Shown here piece by piece: positions 27,319-37,493 of a stretch of 53,050 nt of DNA. The DNA lies in NCBI GenBank assembly GCA_013306675.1, contig JABLUY010000253.1, positions 1-53,050 of the forward strand. The letters are read 5' to 3'. The notes below the pieces were generated by a model. The model was not told where the DNA came from. It saw only the letters and a list, made by a program, of their open reading frames with translations, and did not search any database. The stretch's first letter is position 1, and each line of letters begins with the position of its first letter. Both the position numbers and the translations under genes were made by a program. Source of the DNA: Thraustochytrium sp. TN22. Its lineage: Eukaryota > Sar > Bigyra > Thraustochytrida > Thraustochytriidae.

Positions 27319-29508
27319 ATGGCGCGCAGCTCGCGGCCGCGGAGAGGCGCGGCGGCCTCGAGCAGCAGCACGGAGCAAGCTATTGACTTGCCGGAGGTGG
27401 TGGAGCTGGACACGGAGGAGAGCAGCGCGGGCGAGGTCGCGCCAGGCCTCGACCTGGCTGTGAGTGTGTTGCACTCTGCGTTTGCGAGCCTGCCGACGCT
27501 GGACCTTGGCGGGACGTTGCTAGGGGACGCCGGGGTGCAGCTGCTGGAGCCGGGGCTCTTCTCGGCGAGGAGTTTGACGCACCTGGACCTGAGCGCGAGC
27601 GGAGTCGGGGACCGGGGCACGCAGATGCTTGCGAAGGTGGTCATCGAGAACATGTATCTGCGCGAGGGCCTGAAGCAGCTCTCGCTGGCGCGCAACAAGG
27701 TCGGCAAGGACGGCGCGCAGGCGCTGGCAGACCTTCTGCGCAACAAAGGCAACTTCAAGTGCCTCGACCTTCGCGGGAATCACGGGCTGACCACGGACGG
27801 GGCTGCCGACCTCTTTGATGCAGCAATGCTTGGGCGCCCCGAGGAGCTCGTGCTCGCCGATTGCGCCCTGCAGGACAACGCGCTATGGGCCATGGCAGCC
27901 AAGGTCGAGTCCAAGGGCCACCCTTGGACCAAGGACGACTTCGCCAAGCAGCACCTCGACGCATGCGGAGGCTTTCAAGCCGTGCACCCGGATGCCCACA
28001 AGCGCAAGATCCGAGTGGACCTCGGCGGCCATCACTTCCCTGCGAATGTCCTCGAGGCCTTCTCGGCCAAGATTGCATGCCTCGAGACCTTTTGCACGGT
28101 CTTGGTCTCCATCGCCGATCCAGCCACATCAGGCGTGCTGAAGCCTCCCTTGGAGAGCAGCAGCGAACAAAGCAAGAGCAGCGAGCTCGCGACAGACCTG
28201 CTGCACCGCCTCGGTGCCGATGTAGGGATCGAGGTGGTAGAGCCTCTCTCGGCTCGAGCCCCCAACTTTGTCTCAAAACCCTGGGCGGCCGAGCTGGCGT
28301 CGGCCATCTGCCCACCAGATGGCGCCGCGACCTCTCAGAGAGCGCTCCAAGTGCGGCTCGTTGAGCTTTGCGAGAACCCGGAACTCACAGGCATACCCTT
28401 TGATCTTGAGGCAGCGTTTTCGGACCGGCATGTTGTTGTCGTCTTCCGCGTTTCGGACCGCGATGCGCTGAAGAACACGATCCTGGAGGCGCGGACGAGG
28501 TACCATCCGGAGCAGGTCCCGTGCATACATGATGGTGTGGAGCTCTGCGCTCTCGTCTTCCGGTCAACTGCGGCGGACCCGGAGCCGGTGCCAACGGCCC
28601 CAGGAACCCTTCCTCCTGTCGGAGTCGTGCCTGTGGCAATCAAGAACGAGGTCGGAGCACCGCTTCAGACTCCAGGGCCTCCTGCTTCGATACCAGGTTC
28701 GCCGGCGCCGAAGCAGACTCCGCGCAATTCCAAGCAAGACAAGGAGGAAATTCGCTCCAAGACGAAGAACTTCCTTGAAGGTCTACACGAGTCTCTGGAG
28801 CTTCCTTTCAGGCAAATGAAACCGGGCTTTTTCCTCAGCGAAGACAAGGACGGCAAGATGTCAGGTCGCAAAAAGCGGCGCGGCCAGGCGCGCAATATCG
28901 CATGCAGGGCCTTATGTGAGTTCTTTGTGACCTCCACGCCAAATCTCAAGCTGAAATGGGACCGGCTCGACCCCAAGGATCAAACCGATCTCCTCAACAC
29001 AGAAATCACCAATTGGAGAGCCAGGAAGGACCACGAATCAAAACGCATCGCGGGGCTCAAGGACCGGGGCGACCAGAAGTCGAAGCGTCCCGGAAAGGGT
29101 CCGCGCCAGGCACAGCGCGGGGCCCCGCCCAACACCAAGGCGACTCCGGGCCAATCAAGAGATGCAGCGTCAACGGCGTCCGTCTCGCCGAGGCCACCTG
29201 CCGAGGTCACCGCGCGCGAGACGATTGACTCAGCGGATGGACCCATTAGTGTCGATACGTCTTCCATTGAGCGCAACAAGACAGGAAAGAGGAAGAAGAC
29301 GATGACGGCAATCTCTGCTCCCGCCGGTGGGGCACCCACGACTACCCCGCGGCACCCCGTGCCTGCGTCATCGGAGACGTTGAAAAGAGGTCGGCCGGGG
29401 TCAGCAGACTCGTCCGCGTCTGCGCAGTCCAAGCGATCAAAGGGGCAAGACCAGCTCGAGGAGGCGAAGAACGTCGTTGCTCAAGATCGTGTCGGGAAGG
29501 ATGACGAC

Positions 29509-29551
<43 letters not shown>

Positions 29552-29658
29552 GCGACGATAATGGCGAGGAGGATATTATTTCCGTGGTCGAAACGCTAAG
29601 GGTCCCAAAGAACGTTTCCAGCAAGAAGCAGGACGTCATCAACATCGATCTCGACTGA
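27319..29658 (+). CDS. Ribonuclease-inhibitor-type LRR protein with basic tail and SIM-like motifs
   Basis: 779 aa, intronless. Residues about 45-190 carry RI-type LRRs (L-T-H-L-D-L-S-A-S-G-V-G-D-R-G; L-K-Q-L-S-L-A-R-N-K-V-G; L-D-L-R-G-N). The middle (about 200-430) is unrecognised. Residues about 470-590 are basic and helical with tryptophans, and could bind nucleic acid or protein. The Ser/Lys-rich tail has a 14-Gly run. Short hydrophobic-acidic strings resemble SUMO-interacting motifs: near the N-terminus (A-I-D-L-P-E-V-V-E-L-D), near the end (D-I-I-S-V-V-E) and at the extreme C-terminus (V-I-N-I-D-L-D). The gene is head-to-head with GREB1-like copy 2 and tail-to-tail with copy 3. A functional partnership with them is a guess from position. 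Confidence 0.75.
29512..29547. repeat. (GGC)12 microsatellite
   Basis: Twelve perfect GGC triplets encode most of a poly-Gly run in the tail of the LRR protein, between an acidic D-D-D-H and D-D-N. Similar GCC/GGC runs occur in the Gly linkers ahead of Walker A in GREB1-like copies 1 (about 13896-13920) and 2 (about 22740-22763). Confidence 0.9.
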
Positions 29659-30170
29659 GCCATCCTCACGGAATGAACTGAAGCACATACTCGGCATCGA
29701 ATGTAAGACAATACACGTAGGAACATAGAATACACTAGGGAGTCTGCGCCAAGTTGGGCGCCTTCGCAGCGGGGCAGGGCGCGGGGCAGGGCGCAAAGGG
29801 CGGCAAGTAGTTGCTGGAAGAAGGAAAGGCGCCGGGAGTTACTCACTTTGCGTTCATTTTTATGAATGAATGCCCAACTCTGCAAAGGTGCAAGGCGACG
29901 TCGCCCCTCCCCCCTCCGAACAGTCTGCACTCACATCAGCGAGCTGTAGAGGCAGGAGAAGATCGACATCATCAATCCTTCTGGGTAGCGGAGAGCAAGC
30001 GATCGCGGCACCGAACTTCCGCGACAAGGGCAGGGTCATCAAGGTCGCAGAAGTCAGTTGGCGAGTTGTGTTGTGTGATGTGATATTCTTTGGGAGTATA
30101 GGGCTCGCTTTCTCTGCACCTGGCCGTTCGCTTGCTAGTGCGAGCACTCTTCGCTCTTTGCAGCAGCAGC
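29659..30170. other. Convergent 3' region
   Basis: 512 bp between the stop codons of the LRR gene (plus) and GREB1-like copy 3 (minus). It should contain both 3' UTRs. It includes a short imperfect repeat ggggcagggcgc at about 29771-29794. No gene seen. Confidence 0.5.
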
Positions 30171-33100
30171 TTAGAGGCTCTTGGTCTTGCGGTTGAGCTG
30201 CTGCTTGAGGCTCTTGAGGGCTGTGATGAGAGCTGGCCTGTCGAAGGACTGGCTTCCAAACACGTTCTCCCGCTCGAGCACGCTGAGGCTGATCTGTCGG
30301 GTGAACTCGCTCAGGCTGCCGCAAAGCTTGAGTTGTGCCCGTGCGTAGGGGAAGAACGCCTCGGGAATGCGCTTGTCCTCAGCCTCAGAAACCCTGAGGC
30401 ACGCCTCGATGACATCGCGGCGAGCATCGTCGAGCAGGATACCGCCGGACGCGGACGTCTGGAGCGGCACAGCATCGCTAGCCGGTGTCGGAGGCTCGGC
30501 CTTAATCGGCGAGGACGTTCCCTTGGCTGTCGCCACCTCGGACTTGATGGATGTCAGCTGGTTTGGCGCAGTCTCCCCGGGCGTCGTTCCTTGCCCGCCA
30601 GGGTCAATCCGAGGCTTCTTCTGGCTGGATGAATTGCGCTCCGTCGGCGACGGGCTTCGCTTCTGGCGACCTGCTGCTGGCGACGCGCCCAAGAGCTCGC
30701 AACGCGTCGCAGCCCATGTGTTCGCTGGCACGGGCGACTCTTTGTTAGTTCCGACCAAGTGGAACTCGGTAACAAAGGGCTTGTCAGCGCGCGCCACGTG
30801 GTGGACGTGGAAAATGTGCTTGGACTTGCACCCGAGCTTCAGGCTGGGTTGGCCGTTGGTCTTGAGCTCCTCGAAAGAGTTGACCTCGCTACTACGAAAC
30901 ACGAGGAGAAGCGAGGTGACATCCGTCAAAGCTTGATAGATGCGGACAGCGAGAAGGTTACAGGCCGCCTGGTCAGATACCTCGAGGAAGCAGACCGGGA
31001 CCTGGTCGGTCGCCGGGAATGCCCGGTCCTTCATCACGGTGCCCTCCTGTACGACCCACTCGTGCGCGGCGGCAGCCCAGTGCAAAGTGGGAGGGAAGAA
31101 GGCCGGCATTTGCCTGGAGAGGAGCGGCACTGGGCGCAAGCCGCCGCACGCGGCGCGAAAGTACGCGAGCGCGTCCGACACTTCGCTAAAGTGCGCAGCG
31201 GTAGCCGCGGCGCGCTTACGTGCAGCGCTTGCTGCGCCCAACTTGAGGTTCTTCTTGTGATAGAAGAATCTGTTCACCTTGAGGCAGACCAGACCGGCCT
31301 CGTCGACCAAGTGGTTGAACTCGATGTCTTCCCAGAAGGTCTTGACCGGGAAGAAGACCTTGGCCGTGACAGTTCGCTCCACACTAAGGTAGAAGAAGGA
31401 GTGCACCGAGGCGGAAACCGAGAAGGGTTGCTCGGTCTCGCCGAGCAGAGCCTGCGAGTCGTGGCGAATGCCGATCAAACCGTACTGGTGCATGCCGCCC
31501 GACACGCTCGCCTTACTTTTGACGGGTTCGGCGCTGACTTGCGGGGCTACGCCTTGTCGCAGGGTGCCTGCTTTCGCCGGCCAGACCTCCATCCGCTTCG
31601 CGCCACGCCAGTGCTCGAGAGGGATCGACTTTTGGCCGCCGTGCACAACGTCTTCAACGCCCTCCATCACGGCAGTGAACGTGCACGGCTCTGGGCAGTC
31701 TTTATGGGCGTCTTGCGGCACGTCTTCGTCCGCGAGCCTTCGTTCGTAGCACACGTCAATGTTGTCATCCAGGATCCAGACCCACGAGAGCCGCAGGCTG
31801 TAGGCCGCGCGCTGGATGAAGTGTCGGGCGTATCCTATGCCGCCTCGGTCCGCGTACACGAGCGGACTCTTGCCATTGTACACGCTCCTGGGCCTGAATG
31901 AAGGTGGCATGCCAATGATGATGTGTGCAGACCCGTATGCCGCGACATAGTCGTCAAACTGCTTTCCACAGCGTACCACGATGCAAACGACGGCCCGCGC
32001 GCCGCTCTCAGATGCTGGAAGCGCTTTGTCATAGTCAAGGAGCGCGACGCCAGCGCGGTTGTACGAAGGTACGAAAATCCACCGCACGTCTCGCCCGATG
32101 TCGTACTCTGGCCGGTTCACCTCGCGCGTAGCTAGATTGATGCGCAGCAAAGGTGGCGCCGCGCTCTCACTCCTGGCGAGGTACGCATACGCAAAGCTCG
32201 CATCGGCGCGGACTGTCAGACCGTGAAAGCCTGCATAGGGCACTGAGATGGAGGCGCCCTCGCCAACCAGGCGGAGGTTGGACACGACGTACTGCTTTGC
32301 GTCATACCTGTCGTCAAACCGCGAGGTGATGGGCGCAGCCGCGAAGCTCGCATAGGCGATCCGGTGAGCTGGCGAAAAGGTGAGCGGGACTGAGGCCCCC
32401 TCGGTATCATCATCCGGGGCCAAGTCCTCGGCTTTGGCCTCGCCGCCGCTCGTAGCTCCACTGCACAGCTGGCTTTGTACATAGGCTCGCGCCAGGCGCA
32501 CGCGGTCGCCGAACGAAAGCGCTCTTGCCTCTTCTTTGTCGCCGTCGCTGTCGCTGTCGTTGGCGTTGCCGAGGTTGTCATCGTCGTCGTCGTGCTGAAG
32601 CAGACTAGACTCGAGCTCGGGCATGTGATCCCTTTTCCATGCCTTGGGCTTGATTTCCTTGCTTGAGACAGCCTCGTTGAGCTTCATCCGGGCGGTTGGA
32701 TCGCGCACGTACGTCTCCAACGCAGCTCGCCATTCCTTCTCGGAGAAGCGGCCATCAAAGTCGATGCAGCTGATCGCCATCTCGAGCGCTGAGCATTTGG
32801 TGGCGTCCAGAGGCGGGCCCGCGTCGCGAGGCACCGTGTCCTCCAACGCCTTGATCCTGTCGAGCCCGGCCCTGCTCTGGATGGCCTCCCCGTCCTCGGA
32901 GCGAAGGTAGTCCAGGTACGCCCTGCGCCAACTCATGCCACCGCCCTCCGTCGCAGCCAGAAGGAGCGCCAGCAGCCGCTGCCGCAGCACCGTCGCATGA
33001 TGCGGGCCCTTTTGGGGCCGGTCGTAGGCGCCGCGCAAGGCCGGGAAGCCGGGCGGCTCGCTGCTCACGACGAGGTTACGCCAGTAAGGAAGCGTCCAGG

Positions 33101-36100
33101 TGGGCCGAGGAACTGGCGGCAACGGGCCCGGAGGTGCGGGGATGGTGATCTCGACGGCGTCCTTTAGAAGCCGGAGGAAGTAGAGATAGGTGCCAGTCTT
33201 GCCCTGCTGGCACTGCGCCATGAGCAGGATGCGACGCGGGTCCCGGGCCTTGTCGGTCCGCGTGCTGTCGTAGTGGACCTGTCGAGAGGGCCTTTTGCGT
33301 TGGCCTGGGTTGCCCGCATGGGTCTCGTCCTCTTCGTTTGAGAGCGTCGAGGTCTTCTGCGACACCGGCTTTTTTGTTCGGTACGCGGCAATGTCGTGCA
33401 GTGGGTTGGAGACACGCACGCTGAGAGGCCCTTCTCCGCCTTCTTGTGACAGCTCCGCGCGTAGTGCTCCGCTGTGTGCCTTTTTGCCACGCCCGGGACC
33501 AGCCACATAAAGGTCGAGCGGGCCCGGGATGCATTGGTCGATGCGCTGATCACCCCACGCGTCGCGGTACTTGTGCTCGATGGCCTTTTGCATCTGCGCA
33601 CTGTAGCGCTGGGGGTTCATGAGAACGGTTGGAAGCACATGCACGTAGCGCCTTGCCGTCCACATACCAAAGCGCGCTCTCGCCCTCTTGCCACTGGCCC
33701 GCAGCGCGTCTTGGAAGCGAAATCGCAGCTGCAGCTCAGAGTCCGCGTGGAAGCGCACTTCTCCGCCCGGATCAATCATCGCGTAGCTGCCGCCCTTGGC
33801 AAAGTAGCGGCGGTTTTCGTCATCGGCAAAGAAGCCTGCTAGCTGCGGCTCCAGGAAATCCCAGCACACTTCGCCGGCTTTGTCCTCCGTCTCTCGCGAT
33901 GGGTCCAGGAAGTCCGGCAGCACCTCCTCAGACTCGCTAGAGAGGGCGGCAGAATCTCCGCTGTTGGCGCTTGGGGAGGCAGAATCTCCGCTGTTGGCGC
34001 TTGGGGAGGCGACCTCGACCTTGTCCTCGTCCACTGAGACTGGAATGACCTGGAAGATCGTGGACGCCTCGGGACTGACATCATCGAGACCGGGGTAGCG
34101 GCAGACCCGACCGGCCTCCTGCACGAAGGTCGAATAGGTTGGCGAGGAGCGCAACCGCAGATCCAGGAAGCGCAAGGAGTGCGGGAAGGTGTCCCCCATC
34201 CGGCCCTTCTCACAGAGGATGACGATGCTTGGCAGGTTCTCGAGGTCTGCGTACTTTGCGACCTTTTGCAGCGCCTTGAAGGGGCGGTTCTTCGCCTCTT
34301 TGTCGCGGTCCTCTCGCATACGTGCTTCGGCGTAAGAGAGGTTCACGCGATCCACCACGGTCTCCTTGGCCTCGGGATCGGCGGCCTGCTGGCTTGGGTG
34401 GCGCAGATCACGCTTCCAGGTCCAATCCTCCAGCTGCATGAAGAGGCTGGTCGCGCGGCGCGGGGCTCGCGACCGCTCGCCTTTGGCGCCCCTCTTGCCG
34501 TCGCTGCCGCCCACGTCCCCGACAACGCTGAGGAGGCCGCCGTGCGCGTCGTGGGTAAGGCCAAGCTTCTGTAGAGCGCTGCGCAGACCATCCTGGATCG
34601 AGAGATTCTCGTCGGTCTCGTAAACACGAATGACGGCCATCCGCCCAGTGCGAAAGCGCGGGTGCACGTCAAGTAGGTCGTGCACGAGGCGGTCCGTCTC
34701 ATTGTACCATGTCTGAGACGTGTTGCCCTGTTGAACGGCCCGGTCCTCCAAGTTGCGGACCAGCTTTTCAGAGATGATGTACTGCCAGCTGAAGAGCCAG
34801 TGCTTCGCGCTTGTCGTGTCCTCTCTCGTCGCGAGCTCTCCTGCCTCCTTCACCCAGGCATCGCCGAGGCGGGCGCGGAGCGACTCCAGGACGTCCTCCT
34901 TCTTGAGCTCGCCCTGCCAAACCTCGACATGACTTGCCACCAGCAGCACATCGAGGACGTGCTGAAGGTTGGCCTTTTCAACACCTCCGGCGATGAGGAA
35001 CTTGCCGACCTCGCGGCTTGGCTGCGGCCTGGCGTCCGCCGCCCCTGGCCACAGCTTGGCCGAGAACCCGAGGTGTATTGCGAACTCTTTGAGCAGACCC
35101 ACGTCGAGTGCAAGGCGCCCGACGTCGTCCTCCGTGAGCGTGCGGAAGACGTCCGGCCTCTCCGTGGCCGTGTCCCACAGGCAGTCTCGGTCGATGCGGT
35201 AGACCGCGAGGTAGGTCAACGAGAGGAGATAGTCGGCCATGATGATGTGGCCGTCGAAGAGCGGCGTGGAGGGTGCCACTTTGATTCCCTCCAGCTTGCG
35301 GTTCTTCCCTGTGCGCTTGCCAAAGGCGTTGTGGATTGCCGCGCGGACAGTGTCGAAGCTGTCGTCCACCAACACGCGCTGTCTCCTGCGTGGCAGACAG
35401 TCCGCGTGGACGCCAGTCCGGTCAGGGCTCTTATCCGTGTCACAAAAGAGCGGGATGTCCGAGGCAGTCACCGTGTAGGTCTTGAGCGCCCCTCGCTCCG
35501 CCTTGTGGATACGCTCTTCGTCACGGCCAAAGCCGAGCCAGTACATGATCCCGGTCCCAGGACGGAAGGCCTCGGCGGTGATGCTCACGCCTTTGGGAAG
35601 CGTCATTCTGATGTACTCCAGGCCGATAGGCTTCTCGAAGGCCGGTTTATCGCTCAGCGCGCTTGCTGCGTGCCGAGGAAGCGCGGATCGCGTCGCCACG
35701 TCGAGGACCTCGCAGAACGCCTTGTACTCGTGCATGGGGTACCGGAAGGCCCGACCATGGACGCCAACATGCAGGCCGTGCGGATCGACCTGGACGACTG
35801 TGGCGCCAGCGACCTTGAGGTGTAGGGGCGCCACGTCCGCCGGCACAGCCCAGGTGGCAGTCTCTACAAAGTAGTCCATGCTGCGATAGAGCGAGGACTC
35901 CTTGTACCACCGGATGATGTTCTTGTCCTCCACGCGCGACCGGGACGTGAGCACGTTCTGCGGCGTCGCCGAGACCAGTAGGCGCAGAACATTGCTGCTC
36001 TGCAGCTTTTCGTTGTTGAGGAACCAGTCCTGTGCGCCGTTCTTGGTGGGCGCGAAGTGGCACTCGTCGGCGATGATGACAAGCAGCGTGCGCGCGTCGG

Positions 36101-37493
36101 CAGCCTCCTGCTCCATCCAGTCGCGGTGGCCCTGCATCAGGGCGGCGGGCACCTTGGAGTGCTTAAGGACGCGGCCGCCCTCTAGCTTGGCCCTGGAGAC
36201 GCGGTCCTCCGTCTGAGAAAAAAGCGAGTTGAAGTTGGGGGTGAGCACAACGAAGGAGACCTTGTCGAACCTGTCTGCCCAGCTCGCCGCGGGGTCTGGG
36301 CCGAGGATCGCCTCCTGCGCCTTTCGTAGCAGCTCTTCCGCTACCTCGCGCTGCTCAGGGTACGTCACCTCCGGCTGCTCGGAGCTCGAGAGCGGGTTGC
36401 GCAGAGCCTCGCGCTCGACAGCGCCGCTCGGGATGTTGACCACGATGCACATCAGCGCAGCCATCTCGCTCTCGTTGAGCTTGGCATCGCGATCTATGTC
36501 GAGGCCCGTGGTGACTCGAGCGTCCTGCCGCTGGTGCAGCACAACGCCAAAGCTCGCGAGAGCGCGGGTCAGCTGACCCCATGCCTTCTCCGCGCGCGCG
36601 TGCGAAACCGCGTCGCCTTCCTTCGCGAGGAGGAGCCCCTGGGCCAGCTCGGTCCGTGTGCTGGGCTCCTGCGCCAGCGACGGCATGGTCAGCTCCAGCT
36701 CGCCCTCGTGGCCGTCGATCTCGCTTGGCCCGCGCGTCACGAACGAAACATGCACAGGCTGGTCGTCGCTTGCCGAATCAGTCTCGTCATCCGCCTCCTC
36801 GGCGAGATTCTCCTCATCCTGGCTGGCCTGGCTCTTGGCGAGCAGCTCCTGCACGAGCCCGGCGTCCTCCTGACCAATCACCACCAGGACGCTCTCGATG
36901 TTGCGACCTTCCTCTGCGCGAATCACAACAACGAGCGCGGATGTGGCAACTTTATCTAGCTCTGCCTCCAGCCTGGCGCCGAGATCCTCCGTGTCTTTGA
37001 GCTCCACCATTGTATCCTTTGTCATGGCCCGGAGCGGGAGGTGAATGATCTTGTTCTTGGGCAGCATGATCCCGCTCGCCACGTCCCGCAGAACGTCCCC
37101 CACGAAAGCGACTCTCTCCGGGACGTTCAAATGCGCTCCTCCATCTGGTGCACGCGCAAGGAAAGGGTGGCCCTTCTCGCTCGTCATCAAGCTCAGGCAG
37201 AGCGCCAGGAGCTCCAGGCCTTCCACCTGGCCGTACTTTCTCTTGAGCTTGCCGGCATCCTCAAGCCCGCTTCTGTCAACGTGTTGGCCGACCTCGCCCG
37301 ACTTGGCGTCGGCCTTGGCCTCCTTCACCCAGCACTCGCGCAGCAGCTGCGAGAGCGCCTGCACGTCCGCGGCGCCGCTCCGGGCGAGCTTCTGGACGGC
37401 CGAAGGGCTGTTGGCCACCTCCTCCTCGAAGTCCGTGGCAGCGTCCGCGTTGAGCACCAGCACCAGCGGCTTCTTCTTCTTTTCCTTCATCAT
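30171..37493 (-). CDS. GREB1-like permuted SF2 helicase-glycosyltransferase, copy 3
   Basis: 2440 aa from the Met at 37493, where the paralogues begin to align (M-M-K-E then L-V-L-V-L-N-A-D). The open frame runs upstream to 37757 without resemblance. It has the same permuted order: DECH at 476-479, motif VI starting Q1125, Walker A K1432, then D-D-N at 1909-1911 and W-E-D-I-E-F. It is clearly diverged from copies 1 and 2 throughout, so it is the older paralogue. Copy-specific inserts are a duplicated ten-residue S-P-S-A-N-S-G-D-S-type segment after motif VI and an acidic D-D-D-D-D stretch before the glycosyltransferase. The accessory domain after the glycosyltransferase resembles copy 2's more than copy 1's. 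A K-K-P-R-I-D basic cluster and a single C-terminal module (about 2350-2439) close the protein. Confidence 0.87.
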   Translation of the reverse strand: MMKEKKKKPLVLVLNADAATDFEEEVANSPSAVQKLARSGAADVQALSQLLRECWVKEAKADAKSGEVGQHVDRSGLEDAGKLKRKYGQVEGLELLALCLSLMTSEKGHPFLARAPDGGAHLNVPERVAFVGDVLRDVASGIMLPKNKIIHLPLRAMTKDTMVELKDTEDLGARLEAELDKVATSALVVVIRAEEGRNIESVLVVIGQEDAGLVQELLAKSQASQDEENLAEEADDETDSASDDQPVHVSFVTRGPSEIDGHEGELELTMPSLAQEPSTRTELAQGLLLAKEGDAVSHARAEKAWGQLTRALASFGVVLHQRQDARVTTGLDIDRDAKLNESEMAALMCIVVNIPSGAVEREALRNPLSSSEQPEVTYPEQREVAEELLRKAQEAILGPDPAASWADRFDKVSFVVLTPNFNSLFSQTEDRVSRAKLEGGRVLKHSKVPAALMQGHRDWMEQEAADARTLLVIIADECHFAPTKNGAQDWFLNNEKLQSSNVLRLLVSATPQNVLTSRSRVEDKNIIRWYKESSLYRSMDYFVETATWAVPADVAPLHLKVAGATVVQVDPHGLHVGVHGRAFRYPMHEYKAFCEVLDVATRSALPRHAASALSDKPAFEKPIGLEYIRMTLPKGVSITAEAFRPGTGIMYWLGFGRDEERIHKAERGALKTYTVTASDIPLFCDTDKSPDRTGVHADCLPRRRQRVLVDDSFDTVRAAIHNAFGKRTGKNRKLEGIKVAPSTPLFDGHIIMADYLLSLTYLAVYRIDRDCLWDTATERPDVFRTLTEDDVGRLALDVGLLKEFAIHLGFSAKLWPGAADARPQPSREVGKFLIAGGVEKANLQHVLDVLLVASHVEVWQGELKKEDVLESLRARLGDAWVKEAGELATREDTTSAKHWLFSWQYIISEKLVRNLEDRAVQQGNTSQTWYNETDRLVHDLLDVHPRFRTGRMAVIRVYETDENLSIQDGLRSALQKLGLTHDAHGGLLSVVGDVGGSDGKRGAKGERSRAPRRATSLFMQLEDWTWKRDLRHPSQQAADPEAKETVVDRVNLSYAEARMREDRDKEAKNRPFKALQKVAKYADLENLPSIVILCEKGRMGDTFPHSLRFLDLRLRSSPTYSTFVQEAGRVCRYPGLDDVSPEASTIFQVIPVSVDEDKVEVASPSANSGDSASPSANSGDSAALSSESEEVLPDFLDPSRETEDKAGEVCWDFLEPQLAGFFADDENRRYFAKGGSYAMIDPGGEVRFHADSELQLRFRFQDALRASGKRARARFGMWTARRYVHVLPTVLMNPQRYSAQMQKAIEHKYRDAWGDQRIDQCIPGPLDLYVAGPGRGKKAHSGALRAELSQEGGEGPLSVRVSNPLHDIAAYRTKKPVSQKTSTLSNEEDETHAGNPGQRKRPSRQVHYDSTRTDKARDPRRILLMAQCQQGKTGTYLYFLRLLKDAVEITIPAPPGPLPPVPRPTWTLPYWRNLVVSSEPPGFPALRGAYDRPQKGPHHATVLRQRLLALLLAATEGGGMSWRRAYLDYLRSEDGEAIQSRAGLDRIKALEDTVPRDAGPPLDATKCSALEMAISCIDFDGRFSEKEWRAALETYVRDPTARMKLNEAVSSKEIKPKAWKRDHMPELESSLLQHDDDDDNLGNANDSDSDGDKEEARALSFGDRVRLARAYVQSQLCSGATSGGEAKAEDLAPDDDTEGASVPLTFSPAHRIAYASFAAAPITSRFDDRYDAKQYVVSNLRLVGEGASISVPYAGFHGLTVRADASFAYAYLARSESAAPPLLRINLATREVNRPEYDIGRDVRWIFVPSYNRAGVALLDYDKALPASESGARAVVCIVVRCGKQFDDYVAAYGSAHIIIGMPPSFRPRSVYNGKSPLVYADRGGIGYARHFIQRAAYSLRLSWVWILDDNIDVCYERRLADEDVPQDAHKDCPEPCTFTAVMEGVEDVVHGGQKSIPLEHWRGAKRMEVWPAKAGTLRQGVAPQVSAEPVKSKASVSGGMHQYGLIGIRHDSQALLGETEQPFSVSASVHSFFYLSVERTVTAKVFFPVKTFWEDIEFNHLVDEAGLVCLKVNRFFYHKKNLKLGAASAARKRAAATAAHFSEVSDALAYFRAACGGLRPVPLLSRQMPAFFPPTLHWAAAAHEWVVQEGTVMKDRAFPATDQVPVCFLEVSDQAACNLLAVRIYQALTDVTSLLLVFRSSEVNSFEELKTNGQPSLKLGCKSKHIFHVHHVARADKPFVTEFHLVGTNKESPVPANTWAATRCELLGASPAAGRQKRSPSPTERNSSSQKKPRIDPGGQGTTPGETAPNQLTSIKSEVATAKGTSSPIKAEPPTPASDAVPLQTSASGGILLDDARRDVIEACLRVSEAEDKRIPEAFFPYARAQLKLCGSLSEFTRQISLSVLERENVFGSQSFDRPALITALKSLKQQLNRKTKSL
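33951..34010. repeat. 30-bp perfect direct repeat inside copy 3
   Basis: Two perfect adjacent 30-bp units (33951-33980 and 33981-34010) encode a doubled ten-residue Ser/Asn/Gly/Asp-rich segment in the linker after motif VI of GREB1-like copy 3. Perfect identity points to a recent slippage event. Confidence 0.93.

Noticed and set aside
10561-37493. GREB1-like genes as a mobile element or viral insertion
   Set aside because: I could find no terminal inverted repeats, target-site duplications, transposase, integrase or capsid genes around the copies. A tandem gene family is the simpler reading.
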